Shown here piece by piece: positions 12,266-24,523 of a stretch of DNA of 64,000 nucleotides. Numbering within the stretch: position 1 is the stretch's first letter; each line of letters begins with the position of its first letter. Position numbers and translations under genes: made by a program. The notes under the pieces were generated by a model that was not told the DNA's origin, did not search any database, and saw nothing but the letters and a program-made list of their open reading frames with translations. The stretch is from Coleophoma eucalyptorum (taxonomy: Eukaryota > Ascomycota > Leotiomycetes > Helotiales > Dermateaceae), in contig JALRME010000032.1 of the NCBI GenBank assembly GCA_026120035.1, forward strand, positions 62,001-126,000. Reading direction: 5' to 3'.

Positions 12266-15200
12266 AGGGCAATGTAATGGAGTGCAAGCAGACACGCGAG
12301 CAGCGTAAAGGGTGATAATAACACGACAGACTTAGCGGTGACGAAGACCACGCTCAAGTCGAGTCGAGATACACTTAACAATAATATGTCGAAGGCGTCC
12401 TATTGCATGAAAGCGAGGGATATCGCAGCAAGCTCCCCCTCCAGCGGTGAGCTGCGCAAGATCTATTATAGTTGTTGCACAGGAGAGGCCCCGATGCTCA
12501 AGCTCGGTGGTATCTTCGGCATCCCCCAGCTCGTGCCCTGGTGGTATCAGTTGTTCAGACGAGCGCTGCGATTCGTTCGATGGAAGCGGTTCATGGCCCT
12601 CTAGGGTCTCACGTCTTCCTCCTAGGGCTGGATGCTGGCGAGGGATCCTCAGCCTGACGTATCCCCAATCCCTCATCTACGGGCATCGTCCATGATGCCG
12701 CATGCTCCCAGCATCCAGCACATCAGAGTTCAGTGAATAACTTGCTTCGCGCCGCATGGCAAACCTTACCACATGAAAGAGGCAGGAATTGGCAGGAAAT
12801 TGGGGGCTAGTCCGAACAAGACCCGTTGGCAACGGGTAATGCATTACTCGTAAGGCGGGACAGGGCACATTGGCTTGGTTGTTGGAGAAAGCGCGGCATC
12901 GGGGAGGCGGATGCTAGCTACACTACTAGTCGGGTGGGCATTTTGATTTGGCCTGGCCCAGTGGGCTTGCTGCCGAGGATTGCTGGGAAAGGGCAAAGGA
13001 GTGTACAGTTACTTAGTGGCAATGGCCATGATGTTTTACGGCGTGTTGGACGGAGCATGCCAGATGCCAGGAATACTGGGGTTGACAGAACACCGGGTTG
13101 ATCGGAACGTTACTCGATCGATGGTGGGGTGGGACACTCAGTACCATAGATATCGAGTCAAGACCAGAGAAGACCTCGTCGCTTCAGCAAAACCGCAGCA
13201 CCCTGGCTTGAGGAGGGATAAGCACAGCAGAATTACAACAATAGCACCATCACCACCAGTAGTAGCAGCGAACAACCAGGGCCTCAAAGGAGCAGGCGAC
13301 TAGAGACAGGCCAGTTCACTTGACGAGTTTACGCTTAGGGTGCCGGTGACCGACCGACGGACAAGGGAATGGAACTAGGTGCACCTAGCAGGCTAGGCAG
13401 GTACTGGGCTGGGTAATCGATATAATTACGATACGCGCGCCATCGTATAATTAAGGAACCCATAAAAAAAGCATATTGCCGTGTAAATACCTAGTATATG
13501 GAAGCCTGCGGATAGAATCGCGATAGAATAGCGGATGAACTCTCTTCTCACTATGAGAGTTCAACAATGAGGAGACCCGACAAGAAAACAAACAATAGAG
13601 AAACCTAGTGATCATACGGCAAGGGAAGGCGAGGGAAAAGAAGGTAAGGTAAGCCTGAAGACGTGAAATAAGCAATAAGCAGGAGGTCAACAGATGAGTC
13701 AAGCCAAGCCTGGAGGGAGTCTACAGAGGCTCGCAGCCTTGTAATTAGGGGTCCTCATCCTCATCCTCAAATCATTGATCATCCTTCGCAACAAGGACCA
13801 AGCTGGACTGTCCACACAACAATGCCTCAGCCTCATTTCTGCTCCAAGCGACATGCTTGTTGTCACAAGAAGTTACTTCCTAACTCGGACATCCGTGATC
13901 AGTGCTCTGCCTCGAGCACATTAATGTAGCATCCTGTCACTCAAACATCGAGTCCAAATAATAAAAATAAGGAGCCTAGAAGCCTATCTAGGGTTTGCAT
14001 GAAAGCCCCTCAGGTTCATTCATTCACCCATTCATTTCATAGCAGGGAGAGGAGGGAAAGCATAGCGGGCGTGAGAGTTAGAGAGATCAAACGAGCCCAT
14101 CAATAACACATAGCGACGGTAATATCGAAACGCACATGCTCGACCGATGGGGAATGAAAATGGAGGGAGGTTCTGCTCCACCCCCAATCCCTCTGTTCTC
14201 CAAACCTGTGATTCATTAATCCATCGTGCTCGAGTAGCGACTCGTGTATACCTAAACCAGTCATTTATGGCCACCTGTCGCAAGTACGGAGGGCTAGCTG
14301 GGTGCTAACCAAGGCACTTGCCACCAACCTGCCAAGGTCAGGTCCGTGGAAACAGCACTACTTTTTGACAGGAGGAAAAGAGAGTTTACGCTGCCATATG
14401 GTGGTGAACCCTGATTGCACAATACGGTATGATCCTTTGCCGGGGCCCAAGTCCAGAGCCCAGAGCCCGACCCCGACAAATACATGGTCTTGCCAAACTC
14501 TGAAGCGCAGCGCTACATAGCATATAACTAAGAACCAATGTTTATGCTAGTGTCCGGAAATGTAGATGTACCACCGCTCTCAAGACCAACGCCAACGACC
14601 GATGCCAATACGGTGAGTGTGCGGATTCGGCGTAAGGAGTCATGCTGGTGACGAGATGGGACGGTTGCGAAGACCAGGTGATCTGGTGAGCTGCGATTCC
14701 AACAGCTGCATTCATCTTGGCGTCGTGAGAGCTTTCGCAGGTAACCTCTACATCCGTACCAACTCAGGAAAGAGCGGTGTTAGGCAAAGCAACCGAACGA
14801 TTAGAGAAACACAACATGTTCCAGGTGCTCCGAACCGAGGCGAGATGAGAATCGTCCAAAGTCGAGCGGAAACAATAGGAGAAGAGATGCCCAAAGGAGG
14901 GAACGTCCAGCCCTATGTATCACGATCAGACCATACCGACCGCGCGAGTTCAGTTCGAACCCCGAGAGTTCGGGATCTGAAAGACGAAAAGGGAGAGGGA
15001 AAAAAAAAAGGCGAGAGCACATGAGATGAGGCTCTTTCTCGCCTCGGGGACTTCGCCAGGGCCAAGTTACCTGCACGTAGCTTACATTGCTTACCCAAGG
15101 AGATGGCGATATCTCGGCCTTAACTATTCGGCATTTGTGTGACTGACGTACACGATCGGCCTATTAAATCTGCGAGAAAGCGATTTGGAAAAATCGTCAT

Positions 15201-15532
15201 ATCCAGCTCTAGGATTGCAATTATCACCAATTAACAGCTGGATTCAGAATCTTCCAGAGCTGTTCTCGATCAAGACATTCCATTCTCTTGAAAATAAGCC
15301 GGAGCGGCCGTCCATTGATTCTGATATAAAGCACCATCTGCAGCCAGGCACAGTAAGCATCTTAGACCCGCTACAACGACATCTCATTCCGTCATCAGAC
15401 CACCTCGAAACCACAACAATTGATTAGAAAAGCAATCTCCTCCCCCACTGCGAAACATTCTGTCCAGCTTAACAACCATTCTCAACAACCGTTCTCGACG
15501 TCCACAATCCTCATATCGACAGATTTGATCTG

Positions 15533-15552
15533 ATTGGTTAATATAGCCCAAT
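15533..15552 (+). promoter_or_regulatory. Paired CCAAT boxes upstream of rcf2
   Basis: ATTGG (15533-15537, reverse CCAAT) and CCAAT (15548-15552) lie 70-89 bp before the rcf2 start codon. CCAAT is the site of the HAP (NF-Y) complex, which controls respiratory genes in fungi; use here is inferred from position only. Confidence 0.45.
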
Positions 15553-15621
15553 CCGATCATACCTTAAGCAAGCACACAGCCAAATTCTACATTTCCAGAT
15601 AACACCAAACCATCAGCCAAG

Positions 15622-16579
15622 ATGAAGATTCTCACAAAGGAAGAAGAGCAAGCACACTACGATGCCACTCTTAGAGGTGGATTCAAGGGGCTGTCAACTG
15701 GATTGGTTCTCGGAATTGCCGGTGTCACCATGGTAAGTCGACCTTCAAAATCAAGCAAAACCTGAAGCCTCCACTCTAGGAATTGAGCTTCATTCCCAGC
15801 CCCAAAGAGAAATGTACAAGATAAGATGAAAGAAAACCTCGCTGACGAAAATATCAGGCATCGCGTCGCTTCACAACCATCCGTAACCTGACGCTCCCAA
15901 TGAAGACCTTTCTTGTAACATCATCCTCCACATTCGCTGGTATCATAATGGCAGACAGAGCATCGCGTGGCTTTGAATTTGCACGGAATCCAGAGCGTCA
16001 ATACAAAGACAGCACTCTTTTAGAGCAAGAGGCAATTAGAGCGAACGAATCCACACTCGACAAGGCCAAGGATTGGTTCCGAATCAACCGATACCCAATC
16101 GTGACAGCATCCTGGGTAGCATCAATGGGTGTTGCATTCGGAATCGTCTCACGAAACCCATATCTATCGCGTGCGCAGAAGCTGGTGCAGGCAAGAGTGT
16201 ACGCACAGGGTTTGACGCTTGCTGTACTCATTGCTACGGCAGCATTTGAGGTCGGCGACGCGAAGAAGGGTGAGGGCCGCTGGGAGACCGTCATGGTCCT
16301 GGACCCAAATGACCCAGAACACAAGCATATGATTGAGAAGAAGATCCACCACGAGGCTTATGCCGGAGAGGATCTGTGGAGAGGTGAGCTTTCCCTTTTT
16401 TGTTACTCTTGAATCAATTTCTACCCCATATTCCGGATAAGGTCCGGACCTTCCGGATAGGCCCTGTATGGTACCTAAAAGGAAATTCATTTGCTAACCC
16501 TTTGTTTCTAGATATGGTCGCTGCTGAGGAGCGAAAAATGGCAGCGAAGAAGGCCGCTTCAACGCAGAGCACACAATAA
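15622..16579 (+). CDS. rcf2: HIG1-domain respiratory supercomplex factor, Rcf2-like
   Basis: Exons 15622..15732, 15858..16383, 16512..16579 give about 234 aa. The start M-K-I-L-T-K-E-E-E-Q is followed by a hydrophobic helix (G-L-S-T-G-L-V-L-G-I-A-G-V), a basic stretch, a second helix (T-S-S-S-T-F-A-G-I-I-M-A-D-R-A-S-R), and two C-terminal membrane helices (around W-V-A-S-M-G-V-A-F-G-I and G-L-T-L-A-V-L-I-A-T-A) that form the HIG1 region; the tail is Lys/Ala-rich. The length is close to yeast Rcf2 (224 aa). Rcf2 sits in the mitochondrial inner membrane, binds cytochrome c oxidase and affects III-IV supercomplex assembly. The splice joins reproduce continuous family sequence across both introns. 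Two CCAAT boxes precede it. Confidence 0.92.
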
Positions 16580-17770
16580 AGCCACACACATCCCCAAAAT
16601 GATTGTCAATCAACCAGCCGGCCAATTCTCCGAACCAACATAAAGTTGATTGAGCATATAAACGAGGAGCTGGGCACGAGTTCTAGGGATGCCAAGGGTT
16701 ACAGACCTTTTGACGGGAGATAATTGCAAGCAAGCAAGCGAATGGCTTTTTTTTTTTCCTTGGCTCTTGATCAGCAAGTTTGAATCGAAGAAAAGCATGG
16801 CGAAGAGGCAGATTTTCAACCATACCATGAACGTTATCTTATTTCTTTTCGGCAATTTTCTTTCTCCGCTTGTATAAAAACTGCGATGGAAAGAGGCGTT
16901 TTAGACAAAAGGTGTCCTCGTTTTACTCAGTTAGCAGCAATTGAACAATGCTTATATATATACATATATTATGTCACAACTGCTTTGCCCAATTGCGTGA
17001 GCTCGTAAAGACCATTTCTAGCATTCTTGCCGTTTACAAAGTTGGCTAACCTGCGGATATTTCCACAACTGATAGCCATGTAGTGCATGCATTCCAACAA
17101 GTGAAGAGTGATATAGGGAAGAACCAGAAGTCAAGCTCGTGGTGGCTAAATCAGGTATGTAGGTAGGCAGGCAAGTAGATAAAGTAATATAGGGGTGAAC
17201 GTAACTAAATATAAATATATATACATACAATAAAAGCCTCCATAGGAATATATGGTAAAGAGAAAAGGATGATTTTTAAAAGGATGGTTTTATTAAATCA
17301 GGTAAATACCTATAATCTCTCTGCCCTACTCTCTAGGAGCTTTAGTCCCCAGAACTGTTCCGCTACGCAATGGACGAGAAGGATTTCCCTCCAGGTAACC
17401 ACCACGTACAACCGAACAAGAGAGGAGAAGGAGAAGCCAGCCAAATGCTAACACCAAGTAGCAAGACGCCCCACCGTTGCCTGCCCAAAGTCCCCCACAG
17501 CCCACACGTGCTCTTTCAAAATAGCCTTGATGAAATGACGAAAAGTTTTGCTGGCACTATGCAATGGTGCCTTTCCCTTCCGTGCCTTGTCCTCCCTTGC
17601 CCTCTATGCCCCGGCCGTCTTTCTGTCCCCAAACCTGTATGCGTATATGTTTTGAAATGCTAAAGTAAATGAATAAAAGAAGTTTTTAGATCTTATACGT
17701 AAGGTCAAGATTGACAAGTGCGCTGGAACCTTACTCTCCTCTCCCACAAGGGAAAAAAGATACGCAAAGG
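16580..17770. other. Convergent intergenic spacer, about 1.2 kb
   Basis: Lies between the 3' ends of rcf2 and the kelch gene and presumably holds both 3' UTRs. AT-rich strings such as TATATATACATATAT (near 16950-16970) are present; no gene seen. Confidence 0.6.
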
Positions 17771-19315
17771 TCATACGTCGATACTGAAGTGTGAGATTTG
17801 CGAGTAGTATGCATGTACGGCCATCTCGAGCAGATAAACATCGCTGAAAACTTCAACACCATCGAAACCGCCTGTGATGAATAATCGACTGTCATGTAGA
17901 ACGCAGCCGTGATAACCACGTCCGGTCATGCTATTGCCGTAGATTTTCCTCTTGTCCCAAACCATAGTCACCAGATTGAGAAGCAGGACTTCATTGGAAT
18001 ATTCAACGCCATCATGTCCTCCAATGACGAAGAGATACGAGCCGACAATCGTTGCCGTATGGCTCAGTCGTGGATACGACACTGAGATGGAAACAGCTCG
18101 CCATACCAGAGTCTCGACATCGAAGACCCATACGTCACGGAAACATTCCCCGCCATCACTTCCTCCGAAGATGATCAGTTTACTGCCCACCATATTGGCA
18201 GTATGGTAACCACGGGCCTTCGGTTTCGTCTCTTTTCTCGTCACAGTGCCCTTTTCAGATGTCGACGGTGCCGAAATCAATTTCCAGCTCATCTTTGAGA
18301 CATCGCTGACGTCTAATCGCCACACATCATTCAATGCTCGGACTCCATCCCCCCCACCAAAGACATAGATGCCGTTTTTGTATAGGCATGCTGTGTGCGC
18401 TCGCCTCTTGCTTGGAATCTTATCTCCTCCTATTCGTGGCTTGCTCCACCTGAAATTCGTAGTATCGAGAACATATATATCATTGTAATATGCAGGTCCA
18501 TCCCCCCCACCAAAGACTATGAGCTTCTTGCCCACTGCAGTACATGTCATTGCCCGTAGAGGTACCGGTATTTCGCCACATACAAATGGACATGACCAAT
18601 AAAATGCATCTGCATCCAAAACATATAGTTCATTGAAACACGATCGTGAGTCGCACCCGCCGAATATGTAAATATTTGATCCGATCAATGTCGTTGTGTG
18701 GGCGCGGAGTGAGGTATGCCATGCTCCTGAAACGGGAGCTTTGGACCAGTACATGCTGCTAGCGGGGGCAGGCTGTACATCCGGTGCAAATTTCGGATCG
18801 GGAAATGGTGGAAAAGGAATCGGCGCACCTCGTGAGGGTTTGTGTTGTTGCGAAGGGGTATTGTTTTGAGGAGCTGGTGAGGCACTGTTGGTTTTTGAGG
18901 TTATGGCAGAGGTGGAGCGGAGGGTGAGGGATCGTTTGTCGTCCTTCGCGATGAGTGACGAGGTCGCCGAGGGTGTAGGCGATTCATTCTCGGATGTCTT
19001 CGATTCCCCATTTTGAGAAGTGGGTTTTGATGCTGATGGCGACGAACTGCCAGTCTTGCTCAGCGATTGCGACCGCGACCGTGATGCTAGCTCAGATGCC
19101 TTCTTCTTCCTGTCCTGGCTCTTTGTCGACAGATGTCCTGGAGTATGGCTGCGCGACGGCACAACTTCTCGTGGAGGCGGCTCTGAGTCTTCGGGTATAT
19201 CTTGAGGGCGGTCCTCCTCGGTGGGCGAGAGCTGGATGATCTTTTGAGAGCGCAGGAGCTTCGTCTTGAGAGGAGGTGCTCGAGCCTTGTCTACTGGCCT
19301 TTGGGCATCAGCCAT
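17771..19315 (-). CDS. Kelch-repeat protein, six repeats
   Basis: Single-exon gene. The start is placed at the Met beginning M-A-D-A-Q-R-P (19315, about 514 aa); an in-frame ATG 33 bp upstream (19348) would add M-S-T-P-R-S-Y-G-A-Y-T. Residues about 1-175 are a disordered Ser/Pro/Lys-rich region with basic RS-like patches. Then six kelch units follow, each with a central I-F-G-G or V-I-G-G motif (F-G-G-C, F-G-G-G, F-G-G-G, F-G-G-S, I-G-G-H, T-G-G-F) and a later L/V-W/Y-x-L/F-D strand, ending almost at the C-terminus. Six blades are enough for a closed beta-propeller, a protein-interaction platform. No BTB, coiled coil or catalytic domain is visible, so it is not a clear Tea1/Kel orthologue. 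Function unknown. Confidence 0.88.
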   Translation of the reverse strand: MADAQRPVDKARAPPLKTKLLRSQKIIQLSPTEEDRPQDIPEDSEPPPREVVPSRSHTPGHLSTKSQDRKKKASELASRSRSQSLSKTGSSSPSASKPTSQNGESKTSENESPTPSATSSLIAKDDKRSLTLRSTSAITSKTNSASPAPQNNTPSQQHKPSRGAPIPFPPFPDPKFAPDVQPAPASSMYWSKAPVSGAWHTSLRAHTTTLIGSNIYIFGGCDSRSCFNELYVLDADAFYWSCPFVCGEIPVPLRAMTCTAVGKKLIVFGGGDGPAYYNDIYVLDTTNFRWSKPRIGGDKIPSKRRAHTACLYKNGIYVFGGGDGVRALNDVWRLDVSDVSKMSWKLISAPSTSEKGTVTRKETKPKARGYHTANMVGSKLIIFGGSDGGECFRDVWVFDVETLVWRAVSISVSYPRLSHTATIVGSYLFVIGGHDGVEYSNEVLLLNLVTMVWDKRKIYGNSMTGRGYHGCVLHDSRLFITGGFDGVEVFSDVYLLEMAVHAYYSQISHFSIDV

Positions 19316-20166
19316 TGTGTAAGCGCCGTATGATCTTGGAGTCGACAATCCTTATTGGCATTATTGTGCGTCGGAGGCAGCTTCAGCGCACGTTGAGTCC
19401 TGCAGCTGTCGTCACGGACGCTCAGGTCAGGCCGGGAAATAAGAGTATTTGGAAGAAGAGGTGGTGTTGTCAGTAGATCGACATAGAGCTTTGTGTGTGT
19501 CGCATAAGGCAGCTTAGGATAGGATAGGATTGGATCCCTGTAGCCAAACTCTAATTGATCGGCCAGAAACAGAAGTACTTGCAGATAGCTGATGCTACAT
19601 CATCGTCAGTCCCTGTGACGTGCGATGCAGAGCAGACGAGACGAAAGTGGTTATGTTCGAATAGAAGATATCGCGGCCGTAGGAATGCAGTTGCTACTGC
19701 TGCCCAACGAGCGAAATCAAAGTACGAACGATATTAATGTATCAGTTATACAAGACGCACCGATAGGCGAGCTACATGTCGTGCACAACATGTCTTTTGT
19801 TTTTTTCATTATTCAGTGTTTCAGCCGAACCCCTCCAGGCCCTTTTCCGTACCTTGGGAATGGAGCAATCACGGTAAGGCCTGCAGGGCAGGAGTCGCAC
19901 AGGGAAGGCGATGAGGAGACGAGGAGACGGGAAGAGCAGGGTCAGCCACTGGTGTGGCGAGGGACTTGGTTGATTGACCGATCCGTCCGCATGCAGACTT
20001 GCGAATTGGCGCTAAGATAAGGAAAAGGCATGTTCCTTCGCCTGCGATAATTGAAAATTGAGGGCTCCGACTAGAGAAAGTTGTGCTCCAACAGCCATAC
20101 CAACAACAGTGCGCATCCCCCGCATATTTCACCACTATTGGCCTGTTCTTCTGGAAGTCTGTTGAC
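19316..20166. other. Divergent promoter region of the kelch and dus3 genes
   Basis: An 850-bp spacer between two divergent start codons. It contains a short AGGAT repeat (about 19516-19530). No gene is supported. Confidence 0.6.
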
Positions 20167-22624
20167 ATGGCAGACAATGCTTCAGCAGAGGCTTCAAATC
20201 CTCTGAAGCGCTCGCTCGAGCAGGACCATTCATCAACGACGCAACCAATTCTCCCAGCAGACTCGGTGGTCACCAAAGCTGAAAAGGTCGAGAGCACTGG
20301 CTTAGACGGACAAGCTGTCTTTACAGAACCCGCAACTAAACGGGCGCGATTGGAGGAAGAGACTACCAATTCTGTGCAGGAATTCAACGGCCAAACCACC
20401 GCGACCCCCACTAGCAATGGAGCGAAGCAAGATTCAGATGGTGGGGCGCAAGAACTTACTGGCAATGGCTCGTCAGAGAGTATAAATGGAAATGGTAGGC
20501 AAAAGGTCAAGGGTGTCGCATTGGTTAAAGAAGAGTAAGTTTATTCCTGTTACAGGCTTCTGCGAATTGAGCTTGCACCGAGAATCGTGCTGATATCGAC
20601 TTTGTCAGGTACCTCATAACCCCAACGGGTACGCGAAACCCCCAAATTGATGACGATGCAGCCGAGGGTCGAGATGGTAGAGATAGCCGCGATAATCGTG
20701 ATACCAGAGACAGTCGTGACAAGCGTGATGGTGGCAAAAAAAAGAAGCAAAAGGGCCAAAATACTGCGCGCCAATTTGGTTCTTCCCAAGACGCCATCAA
20801 GCTCTGTGTTAGTCGTGCCAACTCGTCAGAATTCTCACCAAAGCAGTGCAAGTTCGGTGAGAAGTGCACCTTTGGCCATGATCTCCGAAAGTACTTGAGC
20901 GAAGGTAAGAGAGGAGACTTGGAGACGTTCGAAGGCAAATGTCCAGTCTGGGAAGTTAATGGGAAATGCCATGCCGGATGGAAATGTCGGTTTGCAAAGA
21001 GCCACTCCAAGGAGATTGAGCACGAGGATGGCAGAAAAGAACTGGTTTTAGTTGAGGATTCTGCTCGAGTTACATCCGAAGGCTTCGAAGATGATGAGAA
21101 TCGAGCTGGTGTATTCAATGTGGTAAAGACACAAGAGAAGCTGTGTCTCGCGAAGAGACAAATGAAGCTAGAAAAGTCTGAGGTCTACTCTGTGTGGCTG
21201 GACAAAGAGGCTAGGGAACTGGAAAAGATATATCAACGGAAGAAGGACGATGCTGATGCTGATCGAGAAGAAAATCGGGCAAATTTCATCGATCCTCCAC
21301 TCCTACCATCTGAGAAACGAAGAATATACTTTGGTCCCGAAACGCCAGTGCTTGCACCTCTCACAACCCAGGGCAATTTACCGTTTCGTCGTATGTGCGT
21401 GGACTTTGGAGCACAAATCACCTATTCAGAGATGGCCATGACCTTGCCATTACTTCAAGGACAAAAGGGTGAGTGGGCTCTACTGAAAGCACACGAGAGC
21501 GAGATTTCTCCGCCACGATATACTCCAACCTCAATAGTCCAGACATACGATAACTCAAAGGATTTGAAATTTGGTGCCCAGGTCTCTGCAAACAGGGTAC
21601 CAGAAGCTATCAGGGCTGCAGAGGCTATCAGTCTTCTTGTTCCTCACCTTCGTGTGATCGACCTTAATTGTGGATGTCCAATTGATCTTGTTTATAAGCA
21701 GGGTGCAGGATCGGCTTTGCTTGATGCTCCATCTAAGCTCGAGAAGATGATCAGGGGCATGAATACTGTGTCTGGAGAAATTCCAGTCACAGCTAAGATT
21801 CGAATGGGAACAAAAGATGGTAAGCCTAATGCTGACAAGATAATTGAGCGAATGGCGTTTGGAAGCTCGTCACGAGAGGACCGTCTTGGAGCCCCAGGCT
21901 GTGCAGCAATCACCTTGCATGGCAGAAGCAGGCAACAAAGATATACCAGAAATGCAGACTGGAGCTATATCGCAGATTGTGCAGCTCTCATCAAATCCTA
22001 CAACCAAAAGAAAAGCGACAAAACCGACACAATTCAAGAACCAGATGCTCGCACTCTTCCCAATTCTCCTGACGGCAAGATGTACTTTATTGGAAACGGA
22101 GACTGTTATTCACATGTGGACTATCTGTCCAACATCCAAAACTCGGGCGTTGATTCCATCATGGTGGCGCGAGGTGCGCTCATCAAACCATGGCTGTTCG
22201 AGGAGATTGAGAAGGGCCAGTACCTTGACAAGTCATCTAGCCAACGTCTTGGTTATATTGAGAAGTTTGCTCGCTACGGCCTTGAAGCCTGGGGCTCAGA
22301 TGAGCAAGGAGTAGGCCTTACGAGACGATTCTTACTAGAATGGCTCAGCTTTGCACACCGATATGTGCCTGTGGGTATTTTGGATCATCTGCCACCCAGT
22401 CTTCAGGATAGACCACCTGCTTTCAGGGGTAGAGATGACCTAGAGACATTGCTTGCTAGTGACAACTATTTGGACTGGATTAAAATTAGGTTGGTGGCCC
22501 CAGATCATGACGAAATCTATCGCTAACCCATTCCAGTGAGATGTTCCTTGGTCCTGCTCACAAAGACTTCAAGTTCCAGCCAAAGCATAAGTCCAATAGT
22601 TATGAGATTCAAGCAGAGGGTTGA
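20167..22624 (+). CDS. dus3: tRNA-dihydrouridine(47) synthase [NAD(P)+], Dus3
   Basis: Exons 20167..20534, 20609..22489, 22537..22624; about 778 aa. After a low-complexity N-terminus and an R-D-x-R-D charged stretch come two CCCH-type zinc fingers (residues about 190-255, e.g. [11 protein letters not shown] and [13 protein letters not shown]). A TIM-barrel flavoenzyme domain follows, with the Dus signature L-N-C-G-C-P-I-D-L (catalytic Cys about 478), K-I-R-M-G and H-G-R-S-R-Q-Q-R. The zinc fingers plus barrel are specific to the Dus3 branch, which reduces U47 in the tRNA variable loop using FMN. A last 47-nt intron must be removed: without it the frame stops after ...D-E-I-Y-R, while splicing restores the conserved end [20 protein letters not shown]. 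Confidence 0.95.
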
Positions 22625-23256
22625 GAAGGTGGAAGACGAAAATACAGGTCCGGCACTCATCTGCAGAGGCGTTTGTAGTTGCATCAACAAGGGCATATGC
22701 ATTTGCATCACCAAAGTATAATTCTAGAAATATCTTAGTTTTATAAACTGGGAAATGAAAGTAACCAGATGATAACAAGTGAAATTGTATTAACTGAAGT
22801 TGGGATAGGCAAGGCTTCCTCGCCAGTTCTCCCAATCTGGATTTCATTGCGATCACGTGTCACCGAAACTGCGGTAGGCAGTAGTTTCCTTAGCGTCAAA
22901 TTTACCTTGGAAGCGAAAGGCCACTTCCTTCAGCTGTGGCTGATGACGTTGGAGCTTTCTCTTCATCCGAGCTATTTGAATCTAACACACCACAACTCCC
23001 TTTGCTCTTGTTCCCCTAAACGCTCACACAACAACCACTATTGAAGTCCATAATACAGCGTAACAGGATCCCAGTACCCGGTACTGACTCTTTGTAAGTG
23101 TCGTCTGTCCTACAGTAGCCTTATTGCAGCATGAGGAGCTCAACTTGTGCTGAACACGCGGGCTGAACAATGATGTCAACTAAGCTAATATCTTCTTACA
23201 TAGAACAATTCCTCGAACCGCGGATCTCTTCACGCACAGGAGTACGATCAATCACG
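22625..23256. other. Spacer between dus3 and the BAP31 gene
   Basis: A 630-bp region holding the dus3 3' end and the promoter/leader of the next gene on the same strand. No gene seen. Confidence 0.6.
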
Positions 23257-24107
23257 ATGACGCTCTATTACAGTCTCGTAAGCCTTCCTCAGTCCCAAGA
23301 GTAAACACGAGCTCCTATGCTCCCGAGCTAGCTCTTGTTAAACAAACCACTTGTTCTCGAACCTCCCGCTGATATAATCTGTTCCTAGGTCTTTCTACTT
23401 CTCGTCACTGAGATGACGATCTTCTGTGCACTCATTGTGCCACTCCCATTCACCGTCCGCCGAAGGCTCTTTACCTTCATGTATGAATTTCCCTGCTTCT
23501 CCCACGGTCATTTACTAACAAAGCTTCCAGAAGCGAGAGCCCTATAGTGGCCAAATTACAATATGGAATGAAGATTACCTTCATTTTTATCTTGATCCTG
23601 TTCATTGACAGTGTTAACCGCGTCTATCGTGTGCAAGTCGAGTTATCCGAAGCACGAGAGAGCAACCAAGGGTAAGTACCAAATCCAGTTTGCAAATTCC
23701 TGGTCCGGAAGCTGATCCCTAACAGTAGCGGTGTACTTGGTCATGAGCGCATGGAAGTTCAAGCCCGAAAATTCTACTCTCAGCGTAACATGTACCTTTG
23801 CGGTTTCACCCTCTTTCTTTCACTCATCCTCAATCGCACCTACACCATGATCCTTGATGTCCTCCGTCTTGAGGAGAAGGTTAAGAAGTACGAAGGAGAC
23901 TCAAAGGCATCTGGGAAGCAATCAGAGAAGCTCGCCAATGCCGGAGATGCTGGTGAGATTGGTCGTCTAAAGAACAAATTGGCTGAGAAGGATCGTGATC
24001 TTGAGAACTTGAAGAAGCAGGCTGAGGGTTTGAACAAGGAATACGGCAGCTTGAGCGACAAGTACGCCGCTACGCAGTCCGATGGCACACCTAAGAAAGA
24101 CAGGTAA
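23257..24107 (+). CDS. BAP31/Yet-family endoplasmic reticulum transmembrane protein
   Basis: Exons 23257..23277, 23389..23480, 23531..23671, 23726..24107; 211 aa. The first exon codes only M-T-L-Y-Y-S-L, too short for simple ORF calling. Three membrane helices follow: residues about 6-24, 40-60 (I-T-F-I-F-I-L-I-L-F-I-D) and 95-115 (L-C-G-F-T-L-F-L-S-L-I-L). Then comes the family motif N-R-T-Y and a charged coiled coil rich in Lys/Glu to the C-terminus. The last four residues, K-K-D-R, fit the KKxx COPI-binding ER-retrieval signal of BAP31/Yet proteins. Known relatives escort membrane proteins out of the ER and, in yeast, bind the translocon. It ends 417 bp from the convergent DUF7918 gene. 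Confidence 0.93.
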
Positions 24108-24523
24108 ATACTTGGAGAATAGCGCATCTAAGACGGTGAGAGTCTTGGGTCTGGGTGGGTTGGGGGTGGAATCATGCGTTGGTATAGGAGGCATTATTCA
24201 AAATAGCGGAGTGAGAGTGTTACAGGCCAGTTGTAGAAATATGGTACGAAAAGAATTATGCCTTGTTCAATATTAGTTTATTGCAGCAACCAATGACATT
24301 TGAGCTCCATCTCCAACTGCAAACGGTCTTGGTCCTATGATGGTATGCGATTGATTCTGTTAAGGTCCTTGAAAGATTTAATTGCAATTAGTTATGATCG
24401 TCGCATAAGTCCTCCCATTTCCTGCAAATACATGCTGATAATATGTCCGCAACTTAAGCCAGGCCTCGAAAATCTGCCTCCCACCGAAGTTTCCTCGCTT
24501 CTCTAGTGTTCCTCCTCGCCCGC
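24108..24523. other. Convergent spacer
   Basis: Joint 3' region of the BAP31-type gene and the first DUF7918 gene; no gene seen. Confidence 0.6.

Larger units (their letters stand above)
11512..15621. other. Intergenic region upstream of sfp1 and rcf2, about 4.1 kb
   Basis: Divergent spacer between sfp1 (minus) and rcf2 (plus). No open frame carries a recognisable product. It contains AAGGT-type repeats (11900-12000 and 12241-12265), suggesting a low-complexity 5' leader or promoter of sfp1; long upstream regions are usual for fungal regulators. Near its right end are CCAAT boxes of rcf2. Confidence 0.55.

Noticed and set aside
20525..21118. 197-codon frame on the minus strand
   Set aside because: Antisense shadow of the Dus3 coding sequence.
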